Assembly (NCBI GenBank): GCA_019746975.1
Contig: JAIERK010000080.1
Location: forward strand, 1 to 64,000
Direction: 5' to 3'
DNA length: 64,000 bases
Origin: Candidatus Obscuribacterales bacterium
GTDB lineage: Bacteria > Cyanobacteriota > Vampirovibrionia > Obscuribacterales > Obscuribacteraceae
In this document: positions 26,515-35,323 of the stretch, piece after piece
Numbering within the stretch: position 1 is the first letter of the stretch
Layout: the number at the start of each line of letters is the position of its first letter
Notes under the pieces: generated by a model
What the model was told of the DNA's origin: nothing
Database searches by the model: none
The model's input: only the letters and a program-made list of their open reading frames with translations
Program-made: the position numbers and the translations under genes

Positions 26515-27771
26515 ATGAAAAGAGTCCTAATCCTATCCGCATCCGCAGGCGCCGGCCACGTTCGTGCAGCCGAAGCAATTGAAAAAGCTTTGGTCAAGTA
26601 TCCGCAGATTGAAGTCCGTCACGAGGACGCCTTGCGCTTCACCAATGCGGCATTCCGGCGCGTTTATTCCCGAGCCTACATCAATATGGTTAACCGAGCG
26701 CCTCAAGTTCTTGGTCTACTTTATGATTGGGCTGATAAGCCGTGGAAAGACGAACGACAGCGACTGGCTTTCGATCGGTTCAACACTTTGCCGCTCATTT
26801 CAATGCTCAACAGACATAAGCCGGACCTGGTAATCTGCACTCATTTTCTGCCGTCTGAAATTATGTCCTGGCTGATTTGCAGGAAGAAAATCGCGACTAA
26901 GAATGCAGTTGTCGTGACCGACTTCGATATTCACTCTATGTGGCTCTGTCACCATTACTTCAGGTATTTCGTTGCAATGGATGAGACCTGGGTTCATCTC
27001 ACTCAACTGGGTTTTTCACCCGATCGAGTAGTAGTCTCCGGCATTCCTGTAGATCCTGTTTTTGCAATTCCAAAGAACAAGCAAGATATGCGTGCCAAGT
27101 ACGGATTGGATCCTGACTTGCCAACTATCTATATGTCGCTTGGTGGTCATGGTGTAGGTCCTACTGAAGAGATTGTGATGTCGCTCTCGCAAATGCAACA
27201 TGAAGCGCAAGTGCTCGCCATGTGCGGTCGTAACGATGAGCTTGTCGGACGCCTGCGCGTTCTTGGCGACAATTTAGCCGGTCAATCGAAGTTGAAAATA
27301 CATCCGGTCGGTTTTACCACCCACGTGGACGAATATATGTCGGCATCAGATATGGTGCTTGGCAAACCCGGCGGGTTGACTACGTCTGAAGCGCTCTGCA
27401 AAGCACTGGCATTCGTTATCGTCAATCCTATTCCTGGGCAGGAAGAGCGCAACGCCGATCATCTCCTAGAGGAGGGTGTCGGCATTCGGTGTAATAATCT
27501 GCCGGCGCTTGCCTACAAGGTTGATAATTTGCTAGGTGATAAGGAACGTCTCGGTTCCATGAAAGAGAATGCGCTTCGGATGTCGCACCCTGACGCAGCC
27601 GATATCATAGTAGACAATTTGTTGACCAATGCGTCTCAGTCGCAGGCGATCAGCAACGCGAGTCATCGCTGTGCGACTATACCTGAGAGAGCCGTGCGCG
27701 CCACCAGACGAGCAACCGGATCAATCGTGTCGAAGCTGCGCCCAAGCCGTCGATTGAAGAGGCTTCGCTAA
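26515..27771 (+). CDS. Diacylglycerol glycosyltransferase, MGDG synthase/UgtP type (GT28)
   Basis: 418 residues. N-terminal VLILSASAGAGHVRAAEAIEKAL is the glycine-rich motif of the MGDG synthase / processive diacylglycerol glucosyltransferase family. The donor-binding half has IYMSLGGHGVGPTEEIV, the MSASDMVLGKPGGLTTSEALCKALAFVIVNPIPGQEERNADHLL block and a Gly-rich turn typical of GT28. Such enzymes transfer a sugar from UDP-sugar to diacylglycerol at the inner membrane face. The sugar cannot be told. A Ser/Arg-rich basic tail (about 380-418) could bind acidic lipid. GGAGG lies about 16 bases before the ATG. Single gene. Confidence 0.88.
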   Translation: MKRVLILSASAGAGHVRAAEAIEKALVKYPQIEVRHEDALRFTNAAFRRVYSRAYINMVNRAPQVLGLLYDWADKPWKDERQRLAFDRFNTLPLISMLNRHKPDLVICTHFLPSEIMSWLICRKKIATKNAVVVTDFDIHSMWLCHHYFRYFVAMDETWVHLTQLGFSPDRVVVSGIPVDPVFAIPKNKQDMRAKYGLDPDLPTIYMSLGGHGVGPTEEIVMSLSQMQHEAQVLAMCGRNDELVGRLRVLGDNLAGQSKLKIHPVGFTTHVDEYMSASDMVLGKPGGLTTSEALCKALAFVIVNPIPGQEERNADHLLEEGVGIRCNNLPALAYKVDNLLGDKERLGSMKENALRMSHPDAADIIVDNLLTNASQSQAISNASHRCATIPERAVRATRRATGSIVSKLRPSRRLKRLR

Positions 27772-27938
27772 AGAATAGGTTGACGGAGCACCAACTCGTT
27801 TTTTCACAGGCCAACGATTGCGTGCGCTCTAAATCTGCTTATCGAGACTGCCCGCGTCCATGCCAACTTGAATTTCAAACAGCTGCGGTAAGCTATTTCA
27901 AATTTTACTGCGACTGCCAGAAGTTTTTATAACCAATG

Positions 27939-28415
27939 TTATGGAACCGAGACCACGCCTGCTTTATCGATCTCTACGGTGGCATTCCTGCTGAAGCTGG
28001 AGACGATGAAAGACGAGGGTCTTTGCGGCAATCCAGACTCAGTAAACGTCACCATTCCGGACACCGAGACTGTCTCTGGCATGACAATCTCCTCCCTTAT
28101 GCCTTTCGGTGTCATCATTACGTAGGAAAAGAACTTTGATCGCGGCATCGCTGTGGCAGTGACCTCTACGTTCTGTTTGGTTTGAATAGCCATAATCTTT
28201 GCGCGACCCAGGTCCACCACCAGCTCGCGGCAGATATTTCGGATAGTCAACTCGGCTCGGGTATATTCGATGACGCGTATTGCAAATAGCGGGACCGCGA
28301 GGAACATCCCAAGAAATATAAGTGTTTCGACCTTTCGAGTTAGTGGCCAATTACTGTCTGCTAGAGCCACTTTCGCTCTGTCTATTTTACTCGGCTCGTC
28401 GGCAGAGTTAGACAT
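27939..28415 (-). CDS. Pseudopilin-like protein (GspH/FimT-like)
   Basis: 158 residues. One hydrophobic segment (about 30-50, VETLIFLGMFLAVPLFAIRVIEYTR) is followed by an amphipathic helix (LTIRNICRELVVDLGRAKIMAIQTKQNVEV) and a beta-rich C-terminal part ending in EIDKAGVVSVP. This matches the GspH/FimT layout, where the helix packs along the pilus core, but the classical prepilin peptidase site (G|F-x4-E) is not evident, so processing is uncertain. The position is divergent from the CsoR gene. Other pilus genes are absent. Confidence 0.6.
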   Translation of the reverse strand: MSNSADEPSKIDRAKVALADSNWPLTRKVETLIFLGMFLAVPLFAIRVIEYTRAELTIRNICRELVVDLGRAKIMAIQTKQNVEVTATAMPRSKFFSYVMMTPKGIREEIVMPETVSVSGMVTFTESGLPQRPSSFIVSSFSRNATVEIDKAGVVSVP

Positions 28416-28564
28416 TTTTGGACCCCATCCAGACTCGCCTAAGGTGCATCTTATTTAGTATAGTGCACCGGTACGAGCGTCTAAGTATGGTATCGTTTTG
28501 CCTTCCTTTATTATTCGTACCAATATTCCAGGTGCGGGCGGCCAACGAGATACACTTTAAGCCT

Positions 28565-28915
28565 ATGGCAATTACAGATGAGTCTAAAGAAAAGCTCAAA
28601 GCCAGGCTGGCAAAAGCAATCGGGCACCTGAACGCGGTTTATCGCATGGTGGACGAAAAAAAATATTGCATTGATGTGTTGCATCAGCTCAAGGCAGTTC
28701 AGTCGGCTCTTGATAAAACAGCCGAGGTGATTTTGCGCCAGCACCTCGAGACTTGTGTTGTGGAAGCGGTCAAGAACCAGGATTCAGACAGGGTTATTGA
28801 CGAGCTCATTCAGGTGTTCAAGAAGGCGCCCAACCTCTATCTGCTGGGCGACGATGAGAGCATTCCCCGGATTGCAGACGGAGAGTCGTCCGGCGGTTCT
28901 TCTTGCAAATGCTGA
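28565..28915 (+). CDS. csoR: CsoR-family copper-sensing transcriptional repressor
   Basis: 116 residues from ATG 28565; an upstream open extension to 28418 happens to read like a signal peptide but is not expected for this family. The all-helical CsoR/FrmR core is clear (HLNAVYRMVDEKKYCIDVLHQLKAVQSAL). The Cu(I) ligand set C35, H60 and C64 (x-C, H-x3-C) is complete, which assigns the copper type rather than nickel or formaldehyde sensing. In other bacteria apo-CsoR represses copper export genes and lets go when copper binds. No copA or copZ is adjacent. The C-terminus ends with an extra CKC, an odd feature that could bind metal. Confidence 0.85.
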   Translation: MAITDESKEKLKARLAKAIGHLNAVYRMVDEKKYCIDVLHQLKAVQSALDKTAEVILRQHLETCVVEAVKNQDSDRVIDELIQVFKKAPNLYLLGDDESIPRIADGESSGGSSCKC

Positions 28916-29120
28916 AGACTCGCGACGCTTGAAAACTATTCCGTTTTTTCATAGATGAGCTACTCGCGAACATATCAAGTAGTACAGGGTGATTGTAGTT
29001 TCAACGTCGCTGCGAATGTGCGAACCGGCGGTCAGGAATGGCTCTTATGCGCAGTCAAGGAGTTACTCTCCACAGTAAGCTGAGCGGCGACTGTGAATGT
29101 CGTTTCAAAAATCCAAAACG

Positions 29121-29477
29121 TCAATACTTCATCACGGCTGGGTCGACGTCGTCGGACCAGGCATGCAATCCGCCTGTTAGATTAAATATTCGCGAAAAGC
29201 CTCGACCTTCGAGAATTTGCGTAAGCTCGGTGCTTCGCCGCCCTGTTCGGCAGTACACAACTATGTCCTGGTTCTCAAATTGCTTTAGCTCATCCAGTCT
29301 GTTTTCGATCTCCTCCTCCGGTATATGGACGACATTGTCCAAACAAGCAATTTGCAGCTCAAACGGCTTTCTAATGTCAAGGAGGACGATTTTATCACCG
29401 CGATCGAGACGTTGTTTTAATTCGGTTGCTGATATTTCCATTTCTGGGTATTGAATAAAGGTGGTAGGCGTAGTCAT
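29121..29477 (-). CDS. Rhodanese-like sulfurtransferase
   Basis: 118 residues, a single rhodanese domain. The active-site loop is CRTGRR with the catalytic Cys at C76 (VVYCRTGRRST). The N-terminal block KIVLLDIRKPFELQIACLDNVVHIPEEEI and the C-terminal GFSRIFNLTGGLHAW are typical. Single-domain rhodaneses move sulfane sulfur to acceptors such as thiols or cyanide. It is divergent from the TerB-like gene. Confidence 0.92.
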   Translation of the reverse strand: MTTPTTFIQYPEMEISATELKQRLDRGDKIVLLDIRKPFELQIACLDNVVHIPEEEIENRLDELKQFENQDIVVYCRTGRRSTELTQILEGRGFSRIFNLTGGLHAWSDDVDPAVMKY

Positions 29478-29522
29478 TAAAGTATAATCTCAACGCAGCT
29501 GTGCCGAAAGGGAGGTTAATCC

Positions 29523-29747
29523 GTGAGCATAAAATCCTTGGAGGAAGCCATCAAAGAATGTCTGTCCGACGATGGCAAGATTTCTAAGTACGAGGCGAAG
29601 GTCATTCGAGAGCTGATCATGGCTGATGGCGTGGTCTCGGCTGAGGAAAGGCAGTTCCTGGAGGGTGCCCTCAGGAATAATCAATTTGATGAGCAGGGCT
29701 TCGAGCTTCTTTCTGGAGTGCTCCTCAGAGCCGACCTGAAAGAGTAG
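29523..29747 (+). CDS. TerB-like small helical protein
   Basis: 74 residues from GTG 29523, which has a strong GGGAGG seven to eight bases upstream. The sequence (DDGKISKYEAKVIRELIMADGVVSAEERQFL) resembles the TerB tellurite-resistance fold, in which an EF-hand-like pair of acidic turns binds a metal. Only about half of the usual TerB length is present, so this is a minimal version. Function in the cell unknown; no other ter genes are near. Confidence 0.7.
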   Translation: MSIKSLEEAIKECLSDDGKISKYEAKVIRELIMADGVVSAEERQFLEGALRNNQFDEQGFELLSGVLLRADLKE

Positions 29748-29808
29748 ATAAAAATTGAGCGGAGTGTGTGACCACACTGTGCCGAATCTTTTGAAGATAG
29801 TTTGACGC

Positions 29809-29867
29809 AGGTCGGCTTTCGCAGTGGAGGCCGACCTTCATCGTGAGGTTGTTTTTTTTTTTTTTTT
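29809..29867 (+). repeat. Inverted repeat followed by a run of 16 T
   Basis: AGGTCGGC (29809-29816) and GCCGACCT (29830-29837) pair as an 8-bp stem with a 13-base loop. A homopolymer of 16 T (29852-29867) follows 14 bases later. As a terminator for the TerB-like gene the spacing is poor. The T run lies inside the open 5' end of the protease gene if it starts at 29824. Confidence 0.75.
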
Positions 29868-31383
29868 CTTGGGGAAAAACCAAAATCTGCTGTTAGTTTT
29901 GACCATCATATTGCTGAGCAGCTCTATGTCTGAAGCCGATGGTCAAGTCCTTAATGTGAGCAAATCGCTTAGTCGCTTGAAAGAGTCGGCTCTGACAGCC
30001 GATCCAAAAGGGTGCGAAATCGAGTTCGCAAAAGAGCTCTCGAAGAATGAGGGCGACCCTGCCGTCCGCCTTGCCTATGCAATCACGCTTTATCGGTTGG
30101 GTCGATACTGGGGAGCGCTCTCGCATTTAGAGAAATTGCGGGATCATGGAAAAACAAATTTAGATCCCGATGTTTACTTGTATCTCGGTCATTGCTATGT
30201 GAAGACTCGCAAGACAGGTGACGCCGTCAAGGCCTATGAGAGCTATCTCGAGCTCAATCCCAATGCCGAAAATGCCGATAAATACCGAACCTTGATATCT
30301 GTGCTCGGCGAGCAGGCGCAAAAGCAGGGAAAACTTGACGATACCACAACTGGTGACTATTTGAAGGAGACTACTCAGACCGGTCTGTTCCGTTGGCCTG
30401 ACAGTCGTATACCAATTTCTGTTTTCATTGAGCCTGCCGCAGGAATGACCGGGTATCGACCTGAATTCGATGATGCTTTACGACATGCATTCCAGGAGTG
30501 GACGGCTACAACCGGCGGCAAAGTGAAATTTGATATCCGGACCGAAAAGACCGGCGCTGCTATCGTCGTTAGCTGGACAGACGATCTGCATGCACCTGAG
30601 CTTACGGCGGAGGCCGGTAAGGCATGGGTCGTGCAAGACTTAGAAGGCATCAAGAGCGCAGAGATAAAGCTGTTGACTGTAAGTCCATTCAACGAAGGTC
30701 CAGTCGGATGCGAGATGTTGTATAACATCTGTCTCCACGAAATCGGTCATGCCCTCGGGTTAATGGGGCACAGCCCCTATCCGGAAGACATTATGTATCC
30801 GCAATTGTCGACGCAGGCAGGGATATCGCCGCGCGACATCAGAACTTTCAGTGCATTATATGAGGCCGCGCATGAATCACAGGCGGTGGCATCCAGTGGA
30901 CACCACTCGCGAACGGACGATCCCGAATTCGAGCGCCTGAGCCCGAAGCTTCAGGCTGACCTGCTTGTCAAAGAAGGAACTAAAGATTGTTTTGCTGGTA
31001 AATATCAGGATTCGATGAGAAAGTTGGAGATGGCTTTGAAAATCGATCCGAACAACGAGCTTGCCAAAAGCAATCTGGCGGTGGCAGCCAATAACCTTGC
31101 CGTTGCAGCATCCACCGATGAGGAGCGTCTCAGGCTATTGCGGCTGGCATTGTTTTGGAATCCTGCCAGTGATGCCGGGAGAAACAACCTTGAAACTCAA
31201 TTGCAGTTTCAAAACTTGAACACAACAGATCCTCAGCAGCGAATAAGATTGGCGGACGAACTCGAGAAGAAAGGCGACGTCGTAGGGGCTTATGTAGAAC
31301 TGTCCGAATCCAAGCGTCTTAAGCAGGATCCTTCCGTTGATGCACGCATGGAAAAACTTCGAAAGAAGCTTGAGAGCAACTGA
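29824..31383 (+). CDS. Exported metzincin metalloprotease with TPR repeats
   Basis: 519 residues from GTG 29824. The zinc motif HEIGHALGLMGH starts at H305, and a Met-turn-like DIMYP follows 13 residues after its last His, as in matrixin/astacin-type enzymes. TPR units flank it: residues about 60-150 (YRLGRYWGALSHLEKLRD, YLYLGHCYVKTRKTGDAVKAYESYLELNP) and about 385-445 (KDCFAGKYQDSMRKLEMALKIDPNN). A hydrophobic N-terminus (about 11-35) acts as signal peptide. Five Phe codons of this start are encoded by the T16 run, so gain or loss of one T would destroy the frame. A TTG at 29869, just after the run, is an alternative start that would still give a signal peptide. Confidence 0.85.
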   Translation: MEADLHREVVFFFFFLGKNQNLLLVLTIILLSSSMSEADGQVLNVSKSLSRLKESALTADPKGCEIEFAKELSKNEGDPAVRLAYAITLYRLGRYWGALSHLEKLRDHGKTNLDPDVYLYLGHCYVKTRKTGDAVKAYESYLELNPNAENADKYRTLISVLGEQAQKQGKLDDTTTGDYLKETTQTGLFRWPDSRIPISVFIEPAAGMTGYRPEFDDALRHAFQEWTATTGGKVKFDIRTEKTGAAIVVSWTDDLHAPELTAEAGKAWVVQDLEGIKSAEIKLLTVSPFNEGPVGCEMLYNICLHEIGHALGLMGHSPYPEDIMYPQLSTQAGISPRDIRTFSALYEAAHESQAVASSGHHSRTDDPEFERLSPKLQADLLVKEGTKDCFAGKYQDSMRKLEMALKIDPNNELAKSNLAVAANNLAVAASTDEERLRLLRLALFWNPASDAGRNNLETQLQFQNLNTTDPQQRIRLADELEKKGDVVGAYVELSESKRLKQDPSVDARMEKLRKKLESN

Positions 31384-31398
31384 AGGCTTGACCCGTCG

Positions 31399-31467
31399 GG
31401 TTGGAACCGTAGAGTTGAAACTGCAGAGTTTGTACTGCACAGTTGGAACTGTGAGTTGGAGCTCGTT
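31399..31467 (+). repeat. Degenerate 14-bp tandem repeat, five units
   Basis: Units begin near 31399, 31413, 31427, 31441 and 31454, close to AGTTGGAACTGCAG, each nearly self-complementary (AGTTGGAACT). They sit between the convergent protease and S1-like genes. RNA from either strand would fold into small hairpins. Confidence 0.65.
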
Positions 31468-31759
31468 ATGGCGTGGACTGATCCAGTTGGCCGGACTTCA
31501 ATTGAATACGCCGCTTGAATTCATCATCGGACAATGAGCAGAAGATCCGCTTCCCGTCCGTGCATACGAATAAAACTTCAATTTCGTCGCCGTCTCTAAG
31601 TTGTACAGATGTCGGCACAAAGGCGTCTCGAATGTCTCTATTAGGTAAGGTCAGCGCGTAGCCACCGGTATTTTTCTCCCGAATGCGGCACTTCATAATG
31701 TCGCCTGGCTTGTAGTCCTCAAGTGGGGACGAAAAATCAAATAACTCGTGGTTTTGCAT
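31466..31759 (-). CDS. S1-like RNA-binding domain protein
   Basis: 97 residues from ATG 31759; the open frame extends to a TTG at 31804 with no ribosome binding site. A single small beta domain reads PGDIMKCRIREKNTGGYALTLP, then VQLRDGDEIEVLFVCTDGKRIFCSLSDDEF. The strand order and the closing F-C-S-L-S are those of an S1 OB-fold, which binds single-stranded RNA. Alone, it may modulate translation or RNA decay. It starts about 110 bases downstream of the helicase gene on the same strand. Confidence 0.6.
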   Translation of the reverse strand: MQNHELFDFSSPLEDYKPGDIMKCRIREKNTGGYALTLPNRDIRDAFVPTSVQLRDGDEIEVLFVCTDGKRIFCSLSDDEFKRRIQLKSGQLDQSTP

Positions 31760-31870
31760 GTTTGTTTGTCGACTTATGCCACTGTCCAATAGCCATACCC
31801 CCAACGATATAAAAACATCATATACAATCCGAGCCCCTTAGTCACGCAATTTATATCGACCGCACAGCCG

Positions 31871-34800
31871 CTATTCCCAAAGCAGTCTTTTCGCCAAGCT
31901 CGGTCCGATTCCGAAATATTTGTTGATAATGTCCGGGTTGGTCTCGGTCGGTATTATCTCGCCGGGGCTGACGTACTTATTCCAGGAGTCCTGGAATGCT
32001 TCTCTCCCCTTTTCTGAGCGGGCGAGCAGCGACGGCACGGCATGGTATCCGGCAAGCGTGGGAGATACTTTTCCAGCCATGTAAGCATTGAAGAACTTTT
32101 CTTCAATTTTTGCTTTCACTTTTGCCGGTTTAGTCGCTTGATTCTTATCTCCATTGGAGAATATCAGCGGGATGCTCGCAGTCGGAGGTGTCTGCGATTG
32201 AGGCATTGTACCCGGTTGATTCAAATTGGCTGGCGCTTTAGAGGCAGGCCGAATTACGGTTGGCAAACTGACATCGCCGGTATTCGACTTGCCTTGTGTC
32301 GACTCTCCGCCGACGCGAGCTTGCGTGGATTGCAACCATTTCTTGTCTTGCTCGGCATTCGATTTAGCTCGCGCCGGCTCGTCGGGAATGAGCAGCTCGA
32401 AGCGAGGAATAATGTAAGGCTGACCCGTGACTGGCGCGAAAACCTCGGTGACTGCATTTACGAAGGTTTTTGATGCTTCAGAATCAACGTTGTTTAAAAA
32501 CAAACGGAAGCAACCATTGCTTCTTACGCTGACAACAATGTCATCACTGCTGGCGCCACGCGGAAGGAGTCTGCGTTTCTTCAAAGCAGACAAGACAGCT
32601 CTGGCAATATTCTTCAGATTCTCATCCTGACAGTGCCCGCTCATAACCTCTTTTTTGAACTTGCTTCGCAGCCATTGGTATTTCCGCGCCGCCAGAGTCA
32701 ACATGCCGGCCATCGGAAGAAGGACCAGGAAAAGAGGCGCGCCGCTTGTGGCCAATACGCAGGCCAAACCAGACGAAAGTACTGTTCCGACACCGGCATA
32801 CTCTCCCCAGACGCCGATCAGCGCGGATTTCATCTGTCCGGTGTGTTCCTTCTGTGTTAGATTGCCTTTGAGATTGGGTGGTGTCAGATGTGGTGCCCTG
32901 AGGTCAGACAGTTCGACACAGCCGAGCAGTCTATTCTCATAAGGAACTCCCACTTTCCACAGATCGTAGATTCCCTCTCGACACAAAGCTCTGTAGGTCA
33001 TCTCTTCATTGAGTTTGCCGTGTGATGCGAATACTTCCAGTGCAGTGAGCTCAGAAAGTGAGGGATGAACATGCCCTACGCCTCGCTCGATTTGTCCGTC
33101 ATCCGAGATTCCGAAAAAACCTTCGTGTTTTCTTACGAATCGGTTGTAGTCATTCAATCCTTTTTCGAGTTGCGGAGCGACGCATACGATGTCCCAGTTG
33201 TTCGCGACTTTTCTGTGGCCCAATGGATCGTTGGTTTGAATGCGAATACTGCGGCCGCGGAGCTGCTTAACAGAAACCGGTGCGGTTGTAGTGGTCAGGT
33301 CGATCAGTGTGTTGAGAGCCTGGCTGTCCCACCCCTCGCCAAACAGACCGCGAGTGCCGATCAGACATTTCGAAATTCCACGTTCGAATAAGTGTGTCGC
33401 CAATTGTACATAGAGCTTCGATTCCCACTCGCCACCATGGGCGGTGATCTCACAGAAAGTGTTTTCCTCGAAATCAGTTACGGTTAATGGCAAATTCAGT
33501 CCTTCGTTGTCCAGGTACTGATTTGCTGCTTCGAAGAATTGGTCTTTGATGCGACTGTCTATTAACAGCAAGCTGCCCGTAACCAGGCATGGATTAACAT
33601 CCGCGGAAATCGGCTTCTTGAGCAGATCGCGGAAGACCCCTAGAGCGCCACCCGATTCTTCATCAATAACAAAACCACCGGTCTTGATTCCGGTGGCGGA
33701 CATCCGCTCGAAGTCCGTCACGACGATAGCGCGAAGTCGGTGCTCGAGACCTTTGTACTCTACCGCGAGCACTTCAGCCACGGCTTGAGCCTTGGATTTA
33801 CTGAAAGCAAGAACTCTATCTGCCGGAGATGCTTGTCGACGTATTCCGCGTTCTGAAATTCCGTATCCAAGCTTGCGCGCCGCCCGCTTTATCTTTTCGA
33901 ATAGCTCGTGACTGTCTTGCTGGGCGCTAATTTTGAGTTTGTGTGAAGCAAAGTCATCCAAGATGCACAACCAATCCTCGAGGACCGGTGCTTGCGTGCT
34001 GCCTTCCGACAGCACCACGCGGCGCGGTGCGGGCAACCGATACTTGTAGAGGCAGCGTAAGTAGGCAAGTGCCAACGCAGGATGTTTCTCCTGAAATTTC
34101 CTCCAGCCTTCAGTCTCTGAAGCATCAATCGTTCGTCTGAGCACCCAGGTCAATAGCGGTGAGACGTTTCCCTCGGCGTCTACGATGTCGTACTTTCTGT
34201 TGTCATTCAATCGGCTCGTAAAAGTTGTCGTTTCATCTTTCTTGAGCGTGAGTTCATCGAGCAGAAGGTGAAAGTCTTCGTGTTGTGATTCAAGAAATTC
34301 AAGCTCCTTGACCGTTGGTTCCGTGAAGTACACCAGGTCTTGGAAAGGAGCGAGTCCGCCTTCTCTGACCAGAGCGGGAGTAGGTACCTGGTAGTCTATA
34401 GCGCCGACGAGCGAGACATATCGATTCTCCTGATTGCTCGTCTTTCCCTCCGGCGGTGTACCGGTGAGCGCCACTACCAGCGGTTCATCAAGAACCGCCA
34501 ACATGTGAGTCATGATGGCTGCCCAGTAGTCCGTCAAGTGGTGGCATTCGTCGAAGATCACGAGACCAACACCCTGTCGTCTCAACGCCTGGATAAGGTC
34601 AAGAGCATTCTTGTGCAGCACTTCTTCCAGCTTCAGAACTTCGGTCAGCTTGCGCCGGATGCGACTGGCGTGTCGGGACATCTCGCGTTGATGCGCTTTG
34701 GGATTGTTTTGCAAAAGCTCTAGAATCCTCAGCTCTGCCTCGCCCACCGAATAAGATCGACTGGTGCGCAGTTCGTTGACCCATTCCTTCTGAGCTAGTT

Positions 34801-35254
34801 GCTCCAAGTACTCCTGCTCTCGACCGGGCGTTGAGAGAACCTGATAAGTCAAGACCGTAATCGGTTTCAGCGGTCGAATCTCATGAGTGCCGATGATTTC
34901 GTCAATCAACAGACCTTTCAGATGGGGAGGCACGAACAGGTCGAGTTTTTTCGACCATTGAGACTGGATTGTCGTGTTGGGGCAAAGAATTAGGGTCGGG
35001 CGCTTAAAATTAACCGCCATTTGTAGACCGATAATGGTTTTACCGGCTCCAGGGGGAGCGACGACGTGAACTTCTCTTTTGCCGGAGGCCACTTTCTCGT
35101 CTACCAGACCAAGAATTTCGGTCTGATACTTCCTCATAGGGAAGGCGAAGGAAAGTTGAGATAAGAGCTCTTCTACCTGTTGATTTTCATCGCGAACGAC
35201 GGATTTGCCATACGCACCCGACAGGCTCGGCGGGGCGGCATTGCCAGCAAACAT
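31871..35254 (-). CDS. Large SF2 (DEAD/DEAH-type) helicase with a membrane hairpin
   Basis: 1127 residues. Helicase core: Walker A VVAPPGAGKTIIGLQ (K72); Ia ILCPNTTIQSQW; motif II FDECHHLTDYW (about residue 235); motif III LTGTPPEGK; motif V GTRGLFGEGWDSQ (about 655); motif VI QLRGRSIR. A long insert lies between the two RecA lobes. After the core, about residues 825-870 are two hydrophobic stretches (VGTVLSSGLACVLATSGAPLFLVLLPMAGMLTLAA) that look like a membrane hairpin. A basic, Pro-rich, flexible linker follows, and then a C-terminal segment ending in a helix-hairpin-like IINKYFGIGPSLAKRLLWE. SF2 helicases with this kind of core occur in restriction, DNA repair and phage defence. No partner gene is adjacent, so the role is open. 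Confidence 0.8.
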   Translation of the reverse strand: MFAGNAAPPSLSGAYGKSVVRDENQQVEELLSQLSFAFPMRKYQTEILGLVDEKVASGKREVHVVAPPGAGKTIIGLQMAVNFKRPTLILCPNTTIQSQWSKKLDLFVPPHLKGLLIDEIIGTHEIRPLKPITVLTYQVLSTPGREQEYLEQLAQKEWVNELRTSRSYSVGEAELRILELLQNNPKAHQREMSRHASRIRRKLTEVLKLEEVLHKNALDLIQALRRQGVGLVIFDECHHLTDYWAAIMTHMLAVLDEPLVVALTGTPPEGKTSNQENRYVSLVGAIDYQVPTPALVREGGLAPFQDLVYFTEPTVKELEFLESQHEDFHLLLDELTLKKDETTTFTSRLNDNRKYDIVDAEGNVSPLLTWVLRRTIDASETEGWRKFQEKHPALALAYLRCLYKYRLPAPRRVVLSEGSTQAPVLEDWLCILDDFASHKLKISAQQDSHELFEKIKRAARKLGYGISERGIRRQASPADRVLAFSKSKAQAVAEVLAVEYKGLEHRLRAIVVTDFERMSATGIKTGGFVIDEESGGALGVFRDLLKKPISADVNPCLVTGSLLLIDSRIKDQFFEAANQYLDNEGLNLPLTVTDFEENTFCEITAHGGEWESKLYVQLATHLFERGISKCLIGTRGLFGEGWDSQALNTLIDLTTTTAPVSVKQLRGRSIRIQTNDPLGHRKVANNWDIVCVAPQLEKGLNDYNRFVRKHEGFFGISDDGQIERGVGHVHPSLSELTALEVFASHGKLNEEMTYRALCREGIYDLWKVGVPYENRLLGCVELSDLRAPHLTPPNLKGNLTQKEHTGQMKSALIGVWGEYAGVGTVLSSGLACVLATSGAPLFLVLLPMAGMLTLAARKYQWLRSKFKKEVMSGHCQDENLKNIARAVLSALKKRRLLPRGASSDDIVVSVRSNGCFRLFLNNVDSEASKTFVNAVTEVFAPVTGQPYIIPRFELLIPDEPARAKSNAEQDKKWLQSTQARVGGESTQGKSNTGDVSLPTVIRPASKAPANLNQPGTMPQSQTPPTASIPLIFSNGDKNQATKPAKVKAKIEEKFFNAYMAGKVSPTLAGYHAVPSLLARSEKGREAFQDSWNKYVSPGEIIPTETNPDIINKYFGIGPSLAKRLLWE

Positions 35255-35323
35255 AACTACGGGATTCTTTCTAGATAATAAAGAGCCATTGAGATACAGA
35301 CAAAATAAGCTATTTCATTAGGC

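Noticed and set aside
28418-28564. N-terminal extension of the CsoR frame that looks like a signal peptide
   Set aside because: CsoR proteins are cytoplasmic, and the family start matches ATG 28565; the hydrophobic reading is probably chance from AT-rich promoter DNA.
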